Source: Rufibacter latericius
Lineage (GTDB): Bacteria; Bacteroidota; Bacteroidia; Cytophagales; Hymenobacteraceae
Direction: 5' to 3'
Assembly: GCF_003721515.1 (NCBI RefSeq)
Contig: NZ_RJJD01000005.1
Coordinates: 1-64,000, forward strand
Length of the DNA stretch: 64,000 nucleotides
Part shown: piece by piece, positions 8,515-17,065 of the stretch
How positions within the stretch are numbered: the stretch's first letter is position 1
Layout of the letters: each line of letters opens with the position of its first letter
Program-made: the position numbers and the translations under genes
Notes under the pieces: generated by a model
What the model saw: only the letters and a program-made list of their open reading frames with translations
What the model was told of the DNA's origin: nothing
Databases searched by the model: none

Positions 8515-9549
8515 TTACGATGATATCGCCTTCTTCACCGCCGGTGCCACTACCGTACCCAGCAACTCAATAGCGTGCATTACCTGCGCATGCGGCATGG
8601 TCCCTACGCTGATGTGGAGCAGGAAACGGGTGTTACCGAACAGTTCGTGTTCCCAGAGAATCTTGTCAATCACTTGTTGCGGACTGCCTACCAACAAAGA
8701 GCCTTCGGGACCGCGCATGAAGTCGTACTGTTCCCGGCTCATGCCTGACCAACCTCGCTCGCGGCCTATCTTGCCCATGAGGTAAGCGTAAGGCCCGTAG
8801 AACTCATCGGCGGCTTTCTGCGAATCATCTGCGATGTAACCGTGCGAGTTAATGGCGAGTTGCAACTTTTCTACATGATAACCAGACTGCAAGTAGGTTT
8901 TCTTATACAGATCAGTAAAGGGCACAAACCGCTCGGGCATGCCGCCAATGATGGCCAGCGCCATGGGCAAACCATGTTGGGCAGCTCGTATGACAGACGC
9001 CGGAGTTCCGCCTACGGCTACCCAGATGGGCAATTCGGTTTGGTATGGTCTGGGGTACACGCCCAGATCATCAATGGCGGGTCGGTGCTTGCCAGACCAG
9101 GTGACCTTTTCACTTTTGTTAAGCGTAATAAGCAATTCCAGCTTTTCAGAAAACAGCTCGTTATAATCGCTTAGGTCCTGCCCGAACAACGGGAAAGACT
9201 CGATGAAAGACCCTCGGCCTGCCATGATCTCTGCCCGGCCTTCTGAGAGCAAATCCACCTGGGCAAAATCCTGGAATACCCGCACTGGGTCATCGGAGCT
9301 CAGTACCGTCACCGCACTAGACAGCTTGATCTTCTTGGTTTTCACAGCGGCTGCGGCCAACACCACGGCTGGAGAGGAGACAATGAAGTCGGGGCGGTGA
9401 TGCTCGCCAATGGAGAAGACATCCAGCCCTACCTGATCGGCGAGCTCAATTTCTTCCATCAGGTTGCGCATGCGCTCATGCGGGGCCAACAGTTTGCCGG
9501 TGCCCGGGTCTGGGGTGTTCTCTACGAAGGTGGTGATGCCTATTTCCAT
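8515..9549 (-). CDS. LLM class flavin-dependent oxidoreductase
   Basis: 344 residues of a bacterial luciferase-like monooxygenase TIM barrel. It opens with [15 protein letters not shown] and contains the barrel markers [54 protein letters not shown] and [10 protein letters not shown]. These enzymes use FMNH2 or F420 to oxidise varied substrates. The start is taken at 9549 because family members begin there; the longer frame to 9714 would run into the divergent promoter and lacks family resemblance. It shares a roughly 220-bp divergent spacer with the AhpD-like gene, so the two may be co-regulated. Substrate unknown. Confidence 0.88.
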   Translation of the reverse strand: MEIGITTFVENTPDPGTGKLLAPHERMRNLMEEIELADQVGLDVFSIGEHHRPDFIVSSPAVVLAAAAVKTKKIKLSSAVTVLSSDDPVRVFQDFAQVDLLSEGRAEIMAGRGSFIESFPLFGQDLSDYNELFSEKLELLITLNKSEKVTWSGKHRPAIDDLGVYPRPYQTELPIWVAVGGTPASVIRAAQHGLPMALAIIGGMPERFVPFTDLYKKTYLQSGYHVEKLQLAINSHGYIADDSQKAADEFYGPYAYLMGKIGRERGWSGMSREQYDFMRGPEGSLLVGSPQQVIDKILWEHELFGNTRFLLHISVGTMPHAQVMHAIELLGTVVAPAVKKAISS

Positions 9550-9768
9550 AGCCAATGTTACGATCTCTTTGTAAGAAGGGAAAGAAAAAAGCACTGGAGG
9601 CAGCTCTGCACCTACTATCCTTGGGGTAAGTTCCTGTTGGTATCCTTCGGTTTTAACGTTATCTTCATGAAAACACGTCCAAAACAGGAATTTGGTTTTG
9701 GCACCTGCCCCCACAGGAATTACCTGGAAGCCGAAAAATGGGTATCAATTCACATAAATCAAGCTGGT

Positions 9769-10356
9769 ATGACCTACATCAACACGGGGGTGAACCAACC
9801 CGGCATCGTGGAACTGCTCTTTTACAAAGGACCAACGGGGAAGGCGTTGTCTAATCTGGCCCACACCCTGCTGCACGGGCCCTCTACCCTCACTTCGGCT
9901 GAGCGGGAGCTCATTGCGGCGTACGTGTCTAAACTGAACAACTGCGAGTACTGCCACCAATCCCACTCGGCGGCGGCCAACGTGCATTTCAAAGACACCG
10001 GCGAAACGGTAAGCTGCACGGTAGAAAACAAAGATACCGCCCCTATCTCAGAGAAAATGAAGGCGCTGCTGACGGTTGCCGGAAAGGTCCAGCAAAGCGG
10101 GAAAGCCGTTCGGCAGGAAGACATAGATCGGGCCAAGGCCAAAGGAGCCTCAGACGAAGAAATACACGACACGGTGCTTATTGCTGCCGCTTTCTGCATG
10201 TACAACCGCTATGTAGATGGCCTGGGCACCAATGTGGCCGCTTCACATGAATATCCCCAGATGGGAATACGGCTGGCGAAAAAGGGCTACAAATACCCGC
10301 CTTTGTTTTTGCGCAAGGCCATTGTCTGGATGATGAATAGGAAGAGCAAAAAGTAA
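9769..10356 (+). CDS. Carboxymuconolactone decarboxylase / AhpD-like protein
   Basis: 195 residues. It begins MTYINTGVNQPGIVELLFYK, a common start in peroxidase-related AhpD-like proteins. The active-site helix carries CEYCHQSH (59-66): a redox CxxC (Cys59, Cys62) and a following histidine. A second helix bundle includes AAAFCMYNRYVDGLGT. Such proteins reduce peroxiredoxins or act as alkyl-hydroperoxide reductases. The in-frame ORF extends upstream to 9397, but that part overlaps the divergent LLM gene and shows no family resemblance, so 9769 is used. Pirin follows after 20 bp, suggesting an operon for redox stress. Confidence 0.83.
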   Translation: MTYINTGVNQPGIVELLFYKGPTGKALSNLAHTLLHGPSTLTSAERELIAAYVSKLNNCEYCHQSHSAAANVHFKDTGETVSCTVENKDTAPISEKMKALLTVAGKVQQSGKAVRQEDIDRAKAKGASDEEIHDTVLIAAAFCMYNRYVDGLGTNVAASHEYPQMGIRLAKKGYKYPPLFLRKAIVWMMNRKSKK

Positions 10357-10376
10357 TACCACCCGTAAAATAGAGT

Positions 10377-11291
10377 ATGCTGGATATTGTCATAGAAGCC
10401 CGGAAAGCCTCGCTGGCCCCCGGAATGGATGTACGCCGGATTCTGCCTTTTCGGCTACGCCGGATGGTAGGCCCATTTATCTTCATGGACCACGCCGGTC
10501 CGGTAGATGTGCAGCCGCCGCTGGTGCACAACATGGACGTGTTGCCACATCCGCACATCGGGTTGTCTACGGTGAGCTACCTGTTTGGCGGCCAGGTCAT
10601 GCACCGCGACAGTCTGGGCGTGGAGCAGATCATCAGGCCCGGCGAAGTGAACTGGATGACGGCCGGCAGCGGCATCGCGCATTCAGAACGGTTCGAAGAC
10701 CCTTCGGCCTTGGCCGGCGGAAACCTGGAGATGATCCAAACGTGGGTGGCCCTGCCCGAAAAAGACGAGGAAGCCGCTCCGGCTTTCGACAACTACAAAC
10801 CAGAACAGCTTCCCATCTTCACCGATGCCGGCGTCTGGATGCGCCTGATTGCCGGCGATGCCTATGGCCTACGGAACGGTGTCAAAACCCATTCGCCTCT
10901 CTTTTACCTGCACGTAGTGCTGGATCCGGGCGCCCGCTTCGGCCTGCCCAAAGAACATTCTGAGCGGGGCATCTACGTGGCCAAAGGAAGCGTGGAAGTC
11001 TCCGGACGCACTTATTCCATCGGGCAGATGCTGGTGTTCAACAAAGGCGTAGACCCCATCATTCTGGCCAAAGAACCCACCACTCTCATGCTGCTGGGCG
11101 GCGAACCGCTGGGCGAACGGTTTATCTGGTGGAATTTCGTTTCCAGCCGGAAAGACCGCATTGAACAAGCCAAAGCCGACTGGAAAGAAGGCCGCATTTT
11201 GCTCCCGCCCACAGATAATGCAGAGTTTATTCCCCTGCCGGAAGACAAGTCCAAACCCGCCGGAAGCCCTGCTCCGGAGGCTCTTTCCTGA
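10377..11291 (+). CDS. Pirin family protein
   Basis: 304-residue bicupin. The metal site matches pirin: His58 and His60 in HPHIGLSTVSYLF, His102 and Glu104 in GSGIAHSERFED. The N-terminal pattern (RRILPFRLRRMVGPFIFMDHAGP) and the C-terminal cupin (RFGLPKEHSERGIYVAKGSVEV) are also typical. Bacterial pirins include quercetin 2,3-dioxygenases and stress-linked regulators, with cytoplasmic location. It lies 20 bp after the AhpD-like gene and is probably co-transcribed with it. Confidence 0.9.
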   Translation: MLDIVIEARKASLAPGMDVRRILPFRLRRMVGPFIFMDHAGPVDVQPPLVHNMDVLPHPHIGLSTVSYLFGGQVMHRDSLGVEQIIRPGEVNWMTAGSGIAHSERFEDPSALAGGNLEMIQTWVALPEKDEEAAPAFDNYKPEQLPIFTDAGVWMRLIAGDAYGLRNGVKTHSPLFYLHVVLDPGARFGLPKEHSERGIYVAKGSVEVSGRTYSIGQMLVFNKGVDPIILAKEPTTLMLLGGEPLGERFIWWNFVSSRKDRIEQAKADWKEGRILLPPTDNAEFIPLPEDKSKPAGSPAPEALS

Positions 11292-11467
11292 TCACATTTT
11301 GAAACCACCCCCCTCAGGCGAAAGCCTGTCGTTTGAAGCCCCCAGATCTACAGCGATCAACAAGGTATGGATACATCTCTAAAAGCCAGGTGGAGACCAG
11401 AGACCACTTCTAAACGGGGCGATTCCGAAAAGCCAGACGAGTAGGACAACCTCAATCCATTCACGTC

Positions 11468-11740
11468 ATGCCCAAATATGTCATTGAACGGGAAATTCCC
11501 GGCGCCGGCAACCTCACCGCCGATCAACTGAAAGACATTGCACAGACTTCTTGTGGGGTGCTAACCAATATGGGCCCTCAGATCACGTGGCAGCACAGCT
11601 ATGTGGCCGAAGACAAGATCTACTGCGTGTACATCGCGCCCAACGCCGAAATGGTGCGGGAACACGCCCGTCAAGGCGGATTTCCCGCGAACTCTGTTAA
11701 AGAGGTAGCTGCCATCATGGACCCAACTACGGCAGAGTAA
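11468..11740 (+). CDS. DUF4242 domain protein
   Basis: 90 residues covering a single DUF4242 ferredoxin-like domain: MPKYVIEREIPGAG at the start, ITWQHSYVAEDKIYCVYIAP in the middle and EHARQGGFPANSV near the end. Members of this family include a nickel-binding SCO4226 protein, but most are uncharacterised. It is 176 bp after pirin on the same strand and just ahead of a strong terminator at 11800-11843. No signal peptide. Function unknown. Confidence 0.82.
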   Translation: MPKYVIEREIPGAGNLTADQLKDIAQTSCGVLTNMGPQITWQHSYVAEDKIYCVYIAPNAEMVREHARQGGFPANSVKEVAAIMDPTTAE

Positions 11741-11799
11741 CATCGGCTGCAGGACATTCCAAGTCACCAGTTTAAGCAACTAGTATCTGGTAAGAACTT

Positions 11800-11843
11800 A
11801 AAAGAACAGGCCCCATGAAATGATTCTTGGGGCCTGTTCTTTT
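11800..11843 (+). terminator. Rho-independent terminator after DUF4242
   Basis: Perfect 15-bp stem, AAAAGAACAGGCCCC (11800-11814) with GGGGCCTGTTCTTTT (11829-11843), 14-nt loop, and T-run at the 3' side. It ends the plus-strand AhpD/pirin/DUF4242 group. Confidence 0.85.
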
Positions 11844-11875
11844 TCAGGCTGTTTTATCAAAAAGGGCTTTAAAAC

Positions 11876-11907
11876 AAAGAGACGCAAGCTTTCACTTGCG
11901 TCTCTTT
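11876..11907. terminator. Hairpin at the 3' end of the GH30 locus
   Basis: Perfect 13-bp stem AAAGAGACGCAAG / CTTGCGTCTCTTT with a 6-nt loop, 21 bp beyond the stop codon of the last (minus-strand) GH30 gene. The A-rich 5' side gives a T-run on the minus strand, as expected for termination of the locus. It sits between convergent transcripts and could serve both. Confidence 0.75.
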
Positions 11908-11928
11908 AAAAATCTTAGCTAAACATGC

Positions 11929-13407
11929 TTACAGCACCAGCGTGGCGATGGAGTGCGGCAGGCTCTTGGCATCGGCGGCTTTGCCGTTGATCCAGAGTTT
12001 GTAATCCAGCGGTTTGTCCGTGGTGTTGAGCACGATCACGGCTACTTTGCCGTCTGGATTCAGGAACGCCGTGGTTTGCAGGGCATCGCGGTTAGAGGAG
12101 CTGATGATGCGCTTGGCACCCGGCTTCACGAATTTGGAGAAATGGCCCAGGTAGTAAAAGCTGTTGGTGTAATGCACCTTTCCGTTGCGGGTATCGGCGT
12201 GGATCGGCGCGAAGCAGAAGTTACCCACGTGGTTCGGTCCGCCTTTCTCGTCCAGCACCATGTTCCAGTCGGTCCAGGCGGCGGTTCCGGCGTTGAAGTC
12301 GTTCACCATGGAGTAGCCGTAACGCTCGCCCAGTGACCAGTCATTGATGCGGTTGAAATCGAACTTCTCAATGCAGCCTTCGGTAAAGATGAGGTTGGTT
12401 TCTGGGAAAGTCTCTTTCACTTTGCGCAGGTTATCGAACAGCATGTCAGAGCCGGTCCAGGTTTCGTACCAGTGGTAGCCTATGCCCCACACATATTTGG
12501 CAGCTTCCGGGTCATTCAGCACGGTGCTGGCGCGTTGGTAGATGAGGTCACGGTTGTGGTCCCAGGCAATCAGTTTTTTGTCTTTCATGCCACTTTTGTG
12601 CAAAGTAGGCCCTAAATACTCCTTGATGAAATCGCGCTCCTCCTCGCCGGTGAAGATGCAGGACTCCCAGGTTTGCGTAGCCATCGGCTCGTTCTGCACA
12701 CTCAGGCCCCAAATTGGGATGCCCGCCTGCTCATAGGAATTGATAAACTTGATGTAATAATTGGCCCACGCCTGACGGTACTCCGGCAGGAGTTTTCCGC
12801 CTTTCAACATGGTCTTGGTGTCTTTCATGAAGGCCGGCGGGCTCCAGGGGCTCACGTACATAGTCAGTTTTCCGCCCGCAGCGGCAATGGCCTGCTTGAT
12901 GAACGGGATGCGGTACTGCTCATCATGCTTCACACTAAAGGTCTTCAGGTCTTTGTCACCCTCTTCAATATAGGTGTAAGAGCCGCTGGCGAAGTCACTG
13001 CTGTGGATGGTGGTTCTGCCCAGCGTGTACCCGATGCCATTAGTAGGGTCATAGTAGGCCTTCATGATCTCCTGCTGCTTGTCCTTCGGCATTTTGGCGA
13101 AAGTCTCGGCCGTGGCATCCGTAATGGCACCGCCAATTCCTACCATGGTCTGGAAGGTTTTGTTCGGGTCCACGAACACGCACACCTGCGTCTCCAGCGG
13201 CTGCCCGAAATCCTGAAAACGCGCCGTTCCGGTTTGGGACAGACGATGCTCTGTGTCTTTGGCGGTGGTGTAGACTGTCACCGAGCGGTTGTTTACCTGA
13301 AAATTAGTATTGCTGGTTTTGCTTTGACTCGTTTTTACCTGCGAGCAGGAAACCGCGATGCCTGCCGTCAGCAAGGCGAGGGATGCCAGGGAATGTATTT
13401 TCTTCAT
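11929..13407 (-). CDS. GH30 family glycoside hydrolase, lipoprotein (diverged)
   Basis: 492 residues with a lipoprotein signal (AVSC, Cys21). The GH30 barrel is marked by MVGIGGAITDATAETF (88-103), YVSPWSPPAFMK (184-195), the acid/base Glu240 in VQNEP, the nucleophile Glu343 in FTEGC, and the side beta domain at the C terminus. It is more diverged from the next two enzymes than they are from each other: FTEGC in place of FTEQW, and a different loop before it (GYHWYETWTGS). This suggests a different subsite or chain-length preference. Met at 13407 starts the signal peptide; the frame extends to 13512 without support. It is the last gene of the locus and the one closest to the terminator. Confidence 0.9.
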   Translation of the reverse strand: MKKIHSLASLALLTAGIAVSCSQVKTSQSKTSNTNFQVNNRSVTVYTTAKDTEHRLSQTGTARFQDFGQPLETQVCVFVDPNKTFQTMVGIGGAITDATAETFAKMPKDKQQEIMKAYYDPTNGIGYTLGRTTIHSSDFASGSYTYIEEGDKDLKTFSVKHDEQYRIPFIKQAIAAAGGKLTMYVSPWSPPAFMKDTKTMLKGGKLLPEYRQAWANYYIKFINSYEQAGIPIWGLSVQNEPMATQTWESCIFTGEEERDFIKEYLGPTLHKSGMKDKKLIAWDHNRDLIYQRASTVLNDPEAAKYVWGIGYHWYETWTGSDMLFDNLRKVKETFPETNLIFTEGCIEKFDFNRINDWSLGERYGYSMVNDFNAGTAAWTDWNMVLDEKGGPNHVGNFCFAPIHADTRNGKVHYTNSFYYLGHFSKFVKPGAKRIISSSNRDALQTTAFLNPDGKVAVIVLNTTDKPLDYKLWINGKAADAKSLPHSIATLVL

Positions 13408-13546
13408 CTTTTGGAATGAGTGATGGATTAATTGAGAGAAAAATTGAGTAGAGGATTCTGGGCCAGCAAAGTAAATTTGTTTAGAGTATATTTTCCTTAA
13501 AACACCCCCCAAACAGCACCTAGCTAACTTCTGCTCCCTCCAGAAA

Positions 13547-14980
13547 TTACCAAACGTACGTGCCTACCGCGCCTGCCGCTAACGTAGCCGATACAGTTTT
13601 GCCTTTATGCCGGATGTTGAACGTCTGGGATGCATCGCCATCGTTCAGCACAATGACCACGCGCTCGCCTTTCGGAGTTCTGAAAGCGACGTTCGGCAGG
13701 TTGGTAGGAATGTTAGAAGCGATTCTCACCGAGCCCGGACGCACAAACTTGGACGCGTGCGCGATGATGTAGTAAGCCGGGTTCCGGATCACCTTGTCTC
13801 CGTCAATGGTCAGGGCACCAAGACATTCAGTGCAACCGCCCGGGGTGTGGGGTTTCTGTTGCGGATCGGCGGCCAGGTTCCATTCCAATACGTTGCGGGA
13901 CCAGTTGCGGGGAGCGCCTATGATGAGTTCGCGAACGTGCCATTTCAGGTCGCCCAGGAACTTGCCGGGAGCACCAATCCACTGCTCGGTGAAGTACACG
14001 TTCTTATCTGGGTGGGCATTGTGCACCTCAGACATGGCCTCGATCTTGCCGCCGTAGAGGTGAAACGCCGAGCCATCGATGTATTTCTTCGCCTCAGGAT
14101 CATTCAGGATAGAGATAGGATAATCCGGACGATCCAGGTTGTGGTCGTAGAGGATGATCTTGGTTTTTACGTTCGCTTTCTGGAAAGCAGGCCCTAAATG
14201 ATTCTTCACGAATACCGCCTGATCTGGCGCGAGCATGAGCAAACTAGGGTTGTTGCCCGGGTGCAAAGGCTCATTCTGTACCGTGATCGCATGGATGGTG
14301 ATGCCTTCTTTGGCCATTTCCTGCACGTATTTCACGAAGTACTTGGCATAGGCATCGTACCACTCTGGCTTCAGGGAACCGCCTTTAGAGTTGTTGTTCG
14401 TCTTCATCCAGGTGGGCGGCGACCACGGCGAGCCCAGGATCATGATTTTAGGGTTGATGGCCAAAATCTCCTTTAAAACAGGAAGCAGAAACTCGCGGTC
14501 CGGCGCCAGGCTGAACTTCTCCATGGTAGGATCCGTCTGGCCCTCGGGCAGGTCGTTGTAGGAAAACACCTTCTCGTCCAGGTCAGACGCGCCAATGCTC
14601 AGGCGCAGATAACTCACACCGATGTTGTTTCCATCCGTCGCAAATAGTTCTTTCAGGATAGCCGCCCGGGCTGCCGGAGTCATTTTGTGCAGATGGTACG
14701 CGCTGCCGCCGGTCAAGGTATAGCCAAAACCGTCTATCTCCTGGAAGGTCTGCTGGTCATCAATATCAATCACCGAAGTAGCAGGGACAGCATTCGAGCT
14801 GAACACCAACGGTTGGGCCTGCTTCTGGAATAGTGCTGTTTGATCAGCGGTAGTTAGCCAAAGGTCCGCCTCGTTCTTAGAGAAAAGGCCTTTGTTAGAA
14901 GTACAGCCCGTAGCACCGCCCAGGCAAAGCCCACCGATGATAAGGGTGCGTACCCATTGTTTTTTGAGGGAATGAATCAT
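13547..14980 (-). CDS. GH30 family glycoside hydrolase, lipoprotein (second)
   Basis: 477 residues, lipoprotein signal ending ATGC (Cys26). GH30 hallmarks are EIDGFGYTLTGGSAY (81-95), SPWSPPTWMKTNNNSKGGSL (184-203), acid/base Glu237 in VQNEPLHPGNNPS, and nucleophile Glu332 in VYFTEQW. The KTNN..KGGSLKPEWYDAYAKYF segment and FTEQW resemble GH30 subfamily 3, endo-beta-1,6-glucanases, so a beta-1,6-linked glucan is the likely substrate. It is a close paralogue of the enzyme at 15348. It would be exported and tethered to a membrane by its lipid anchor. Confidence 0.9.
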   Translation of the reverse strand: MIHSLKKQWVRTLIIGGLCLGGATGCTSNKGLFSKNEADLWLTTADQTALFQKQAQPLVFSSNAVPATSVIDIDDQQTFQEIDGFGYTLTGGSAYHLHKMTPAARAAILKELFATDGNNIGVSYLRLSIGASDLDEKVFSYNDLPEGQTDPTMEKFSLAPDREFLLPVLKEILAINPKIMILGSPWSPPTWMKTNNNSKGGSLKPEWYDAYAKYFVKYVQEMAKEGITIHAITVQNEPLHPGNNPSLLMLAPDQAVFVKNHLGPAFQKANVKTKIILYDHNLDRPDYPISILNDPEAKKYIDGSAFHLYGGKIEAMSEVHNAHPDKNVYFTEQWIGAPGKFLGDLKWHVRELIIGAPRNWSRNVLEWNLAADPQQKPHTPGGCTECLGALTIDGDKVIRNPAYYIIAHASKFVRPGSVRIASNIPTNLPNVAFRTPKGERVVIVLNDGDASQTFNIRHKGKTVSATLAAGAVGTYVW

Positions 14981-15079
14981 GAATAGAAATAAATTGATGT
15001 TAACTCAGACTATCGGGCTTTTGAAGTAGAGCCCTAATAAGAAGTAGCTCTAACCGCACCTTTCCAATACTCATTCCTA

Positions 15080-15175
15080 CTTTGTCATCTTGGAAAGATC
15101 TTGTGGGCAAACGGTAATAGCGCTTACGACAAAGCTTCTCTAGTTCGCTCACAAGGTCTTTTCAGGATGACAAAG
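15080..15175 (+). repeat. 96-bp hairpin element, copy A
   Basis: Terminal arms CTTTGTCATC / GATGACAAAG extend inward through TTGGAAAGATCTTGTGGGC and its imperfect complement, around a 38-nt loop. The same element recurs at 34289-34384 and 60179-60274, all of them 96 bp. No coding potential. Confidence 0.85.
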
Positions 15176-15299
15176 GAGAGAGAATGACAAAAGAGGGAAA
15201 AGGGTGTAAAGTGCGTCAGAGAAATGCCTCCAAACAAAGGCCCTACGCCGAGTTGGGTTTTTAAAAGTGAATCTTAATCTTTACTGAAGTGCAGTAATC

Positions 15300-15337
15300 C
15301 GTTTAGAGGCTGGTTCAGGTAAAACAGCCTCTAAACG
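15300..15337. repeat. GGCTG-type palindrome between GH30 genes
   Basis: Perfect 13-bp arms CGTTTAGAGGCTG / CAGCCTCTAAACG around 12 nt, directly after the GH30 gene at 15348 (minus strand). Member of the dispersed palindrome family described in the findings; it may terminate or stabilise mRNA. Confidence 0.75.
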
Positions 15338-15347
15338 GGGAAAAGGT

Positions 15348-16826
15348 TTACCACACGTAGGTACCGGTCGCGCCGCCTCTCAGGGTAGTAGAGACAATCT
15401 GGCCGCGGTACCGGATGTTGAAGGTCTGGTCAGAACCGGTTTCGTTCAGCACCAACAGCACTTTCTTACCCGCCGGGTTCTTGAAGGCCACGTGCTGCAG
15501 GGTGTTGAATGTCTCGGTGTTCTGAGCATTCAGGAGGGTAGTTTTCACCCGCACCGATCCCGGCCGCACAAACTTAGACGCGTGCGCGATGATGTAGTAG
15601 GCCACATTACGCGTTGCATTGTTTCCGCTCACAGTCACGGCAGGCAAACAGGTGTTGCAGCCACCATCCGTGTAAGGACGGTTGTTCTGATCGGCGGTCA
15701 GGTTCCACTCCAGCGCGTTCTTGCTCCAGTTGCGCATGCTACCTATAATCACGTTTGTCATGTGCCACTTAAGATTTGAACCAAAGTTTTTGTCATCCTC
15801 TCCTGCACCTACCCATTGTTCAGTGAAGTACACGTTCTTATCTGGGTGGGCATTGTGCACGGTAGTCATGTCGCTGATGTTACCCGCATACAGGTGGAAG
15901 GCCGAACCGTCTACATATTGTTTGGCTTCTGGGTCATTCATGATGCTGATGGGGTATTCCGGTTTATCTAAATTATGGTCATACAAGATGATCTTGGTAG
16001 CCAGGTTTGCCACGCGTAAGGCCGGCCCGATGTTGTTTTTCACGAAGTTCGCCTGGTCCTGCGCCGACATGTACATGCTGGGGTTGTTACCGTCATGCAG
16101 AGGCTCGTTCTGTATCGTGATCGCGTCAATGGTGATGCCGGCCGCCTTCATACTTTGGATGTAGTTCACCAGATACTCGGCGTAGTCATCGTAAAACTCT
16201 GGCTTCAGAGAACCGCCTTTGGGGCTGTTGTTCGTTTTCATCCAGGCCGGGGGTGACCATGGCGAGGCGAGTAATTTGATATTCGGATTGATGGCCAAGA
16301 TCTCCTTGAGCACCGGAATGTAATACGCCTGGTCTGGTGCCAAACTGAAGGCAGTGCCCATCACATCCTGGTACGAATACACGGTGGGGCTCAGGTCAGA
16401 GGCACCCACGTTCAGGCGCAGGTAACTCACCCCGATGGTGTTTTCCTCGCCATCAACCGCAAACAACTCTTTCAACAGATCGGCACGGCTGGCCGAGGCC
16501 ATCTGGTTAAGCACGTAGGCGCTGCCGGTGGTCAAGGTGTAGCCAAAGCCATCTACAGTCTGGTAGGTTTGGGTGGTGTCCAGCTCGATGGTCAGGTTAT
16601 TGTTGGTCTCGGCTTTGAAGTTCAGGGTCACGTTCTGCTTTTTGAACAGCACCGATTTGTCTGGATTGGTGAGCCAAAATGCTACCTGGCTGGTACCGTT
16701 ACCAGAAGGGGGCGGCGGTGGAGCCGGCGTTGGGTCTGAATCGCCGCCGCCGCAACTGGCCAAAGAGCCAACCAGCAACGCCAGCATACTTAGTTTGGTT
16801 ATTTTCTTAAAGAAGGGACTTCCCAT
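15348..16826 (-). CDS. GH30 family glycoside hydrolase, lipoprotein (first)
   Basis: 492 residues. The signal ends at LASC (Cys25) and is followed by GGGDSD, an acidic start seen in surface-exposed Bacteroidota lipoproteins, then a Pro-rich linker (residues 31-41) that would hold the enzyme away from the membrane. The barrel has TVDGFGYTLTTGSAYVLNQ (90-108), acid/base Glu241 in IQNEPLHDGNNPS and nucleophile Glu336 in VYFTEQW. It is a close paralogue of the enzyme at 13547; both match the pattern of GH30_3 endo-beta-1,6-glucanases. It is the first hydrolase after SusE and the best candidate for the surface enzyme that makes oligosaccharides for import. Confidence 0.92.
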   Translation of the reverse strand: MGSPFFKKITKLSMLALLVGSLASCGGGDSDPTPAPPPPPSGNGTSQVAFWLTNPDKSVLFKKQNVTLNFKAETNNNLTIELDTTQTYQTVDGFGYTLTTGSAYVLNQMASASRADLLKELFAVDGEENTIGVSYLRLNVGASDLSPTVYSYQDVMGTAFSLAPDQAYYIPVLKEILAINPNIKLLASPWSPPAWMKTNNSPKGGSLKPEFYDDYAEYLVNYIQSMKAAGITIDAITIQNEPLHDGNNPSMYMSAQDQANFVKNNIGPALRVANLATKIILYDHNLDKPEYPISIMNDPEAKQYVDGSAFHLYAGNISDMTTVHNAHPDKNVYFTEQWVGAGEDDKNFGSNLKWHMTNVIIGSMRNWSKNALEWNLTADQNNRPYTDGGCNTCLPAVTVSGNNATRNVAYYIIAHASKFVRPGSVRVKTTLLNAQNTETFNTLQHVAFKNPAGKKVLLVLNETGSDQTFNIRYRGQIVSTTLRGGATGTYVW

Positions 16827-17014
16827 GGTTACTCAGTAAAGGAACAAGCCAACGCTGCAAGAGGGTTGCTTCGGCTTGCCTAATGGAACACACTGCTGCT
16901 AGTGGAAACAGATTATAACCTTTGTGGTCAACGATCTCCGTTTCCAACTTCCCTGTTTCCAGGTATCTTCAGCTTTAAGGCTCTTTTTGAAAAACAAGCC
17001 CTAAAACAGCTTTC

Positions 17015-17065
17015 AAAGAAAGCGGGCGCTTTTCCCTTTGCGAAAGGCGAAGCGCCCGCTTCTTT
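17015..17065 (-). terminator. Hairpin overlapping the SusE-like stop codon
   Basis: Near-perfect arms AAAGAAAGCGGGCGCTT (17015-17031) and AAGCGCCCGCTTCTTT (17050-17065) with an 18-nt loop; it overlaps the last base of the SusE-like gene. A degenerate GGCT-type repeat lies at about 16976-17008. It may separate SusCDE from the downstream GH30 genes. Confidence 0.7.

Larger units (their letters stand above)
14981..15347. other. Spacer between two GH30 genes, holds two repeats
   Basis: 367 bp without a gene. It contains the 96-bp hairpin element (15080-15175), a degenerate GGGCT-type repeat near 15014-15036 and the palindrome at 15300-15337. Repeats inside an apparent operon could lower expression of the downstream GH30 genes. 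Confidence 0.7.

Noticed and set aside
9397-9768. N-terminal extension of the AhpD-like ORF
   Set aside because: Overlaps the LLM gene on the other strand; family members start at the Met at 9769.
12673-13419. Plus-strand 248-codon ORF opposite the GH30 gene
   Set aside because: Lies fully within the GH30 coding strand's complement and shows no domain; GC-driven shadow.
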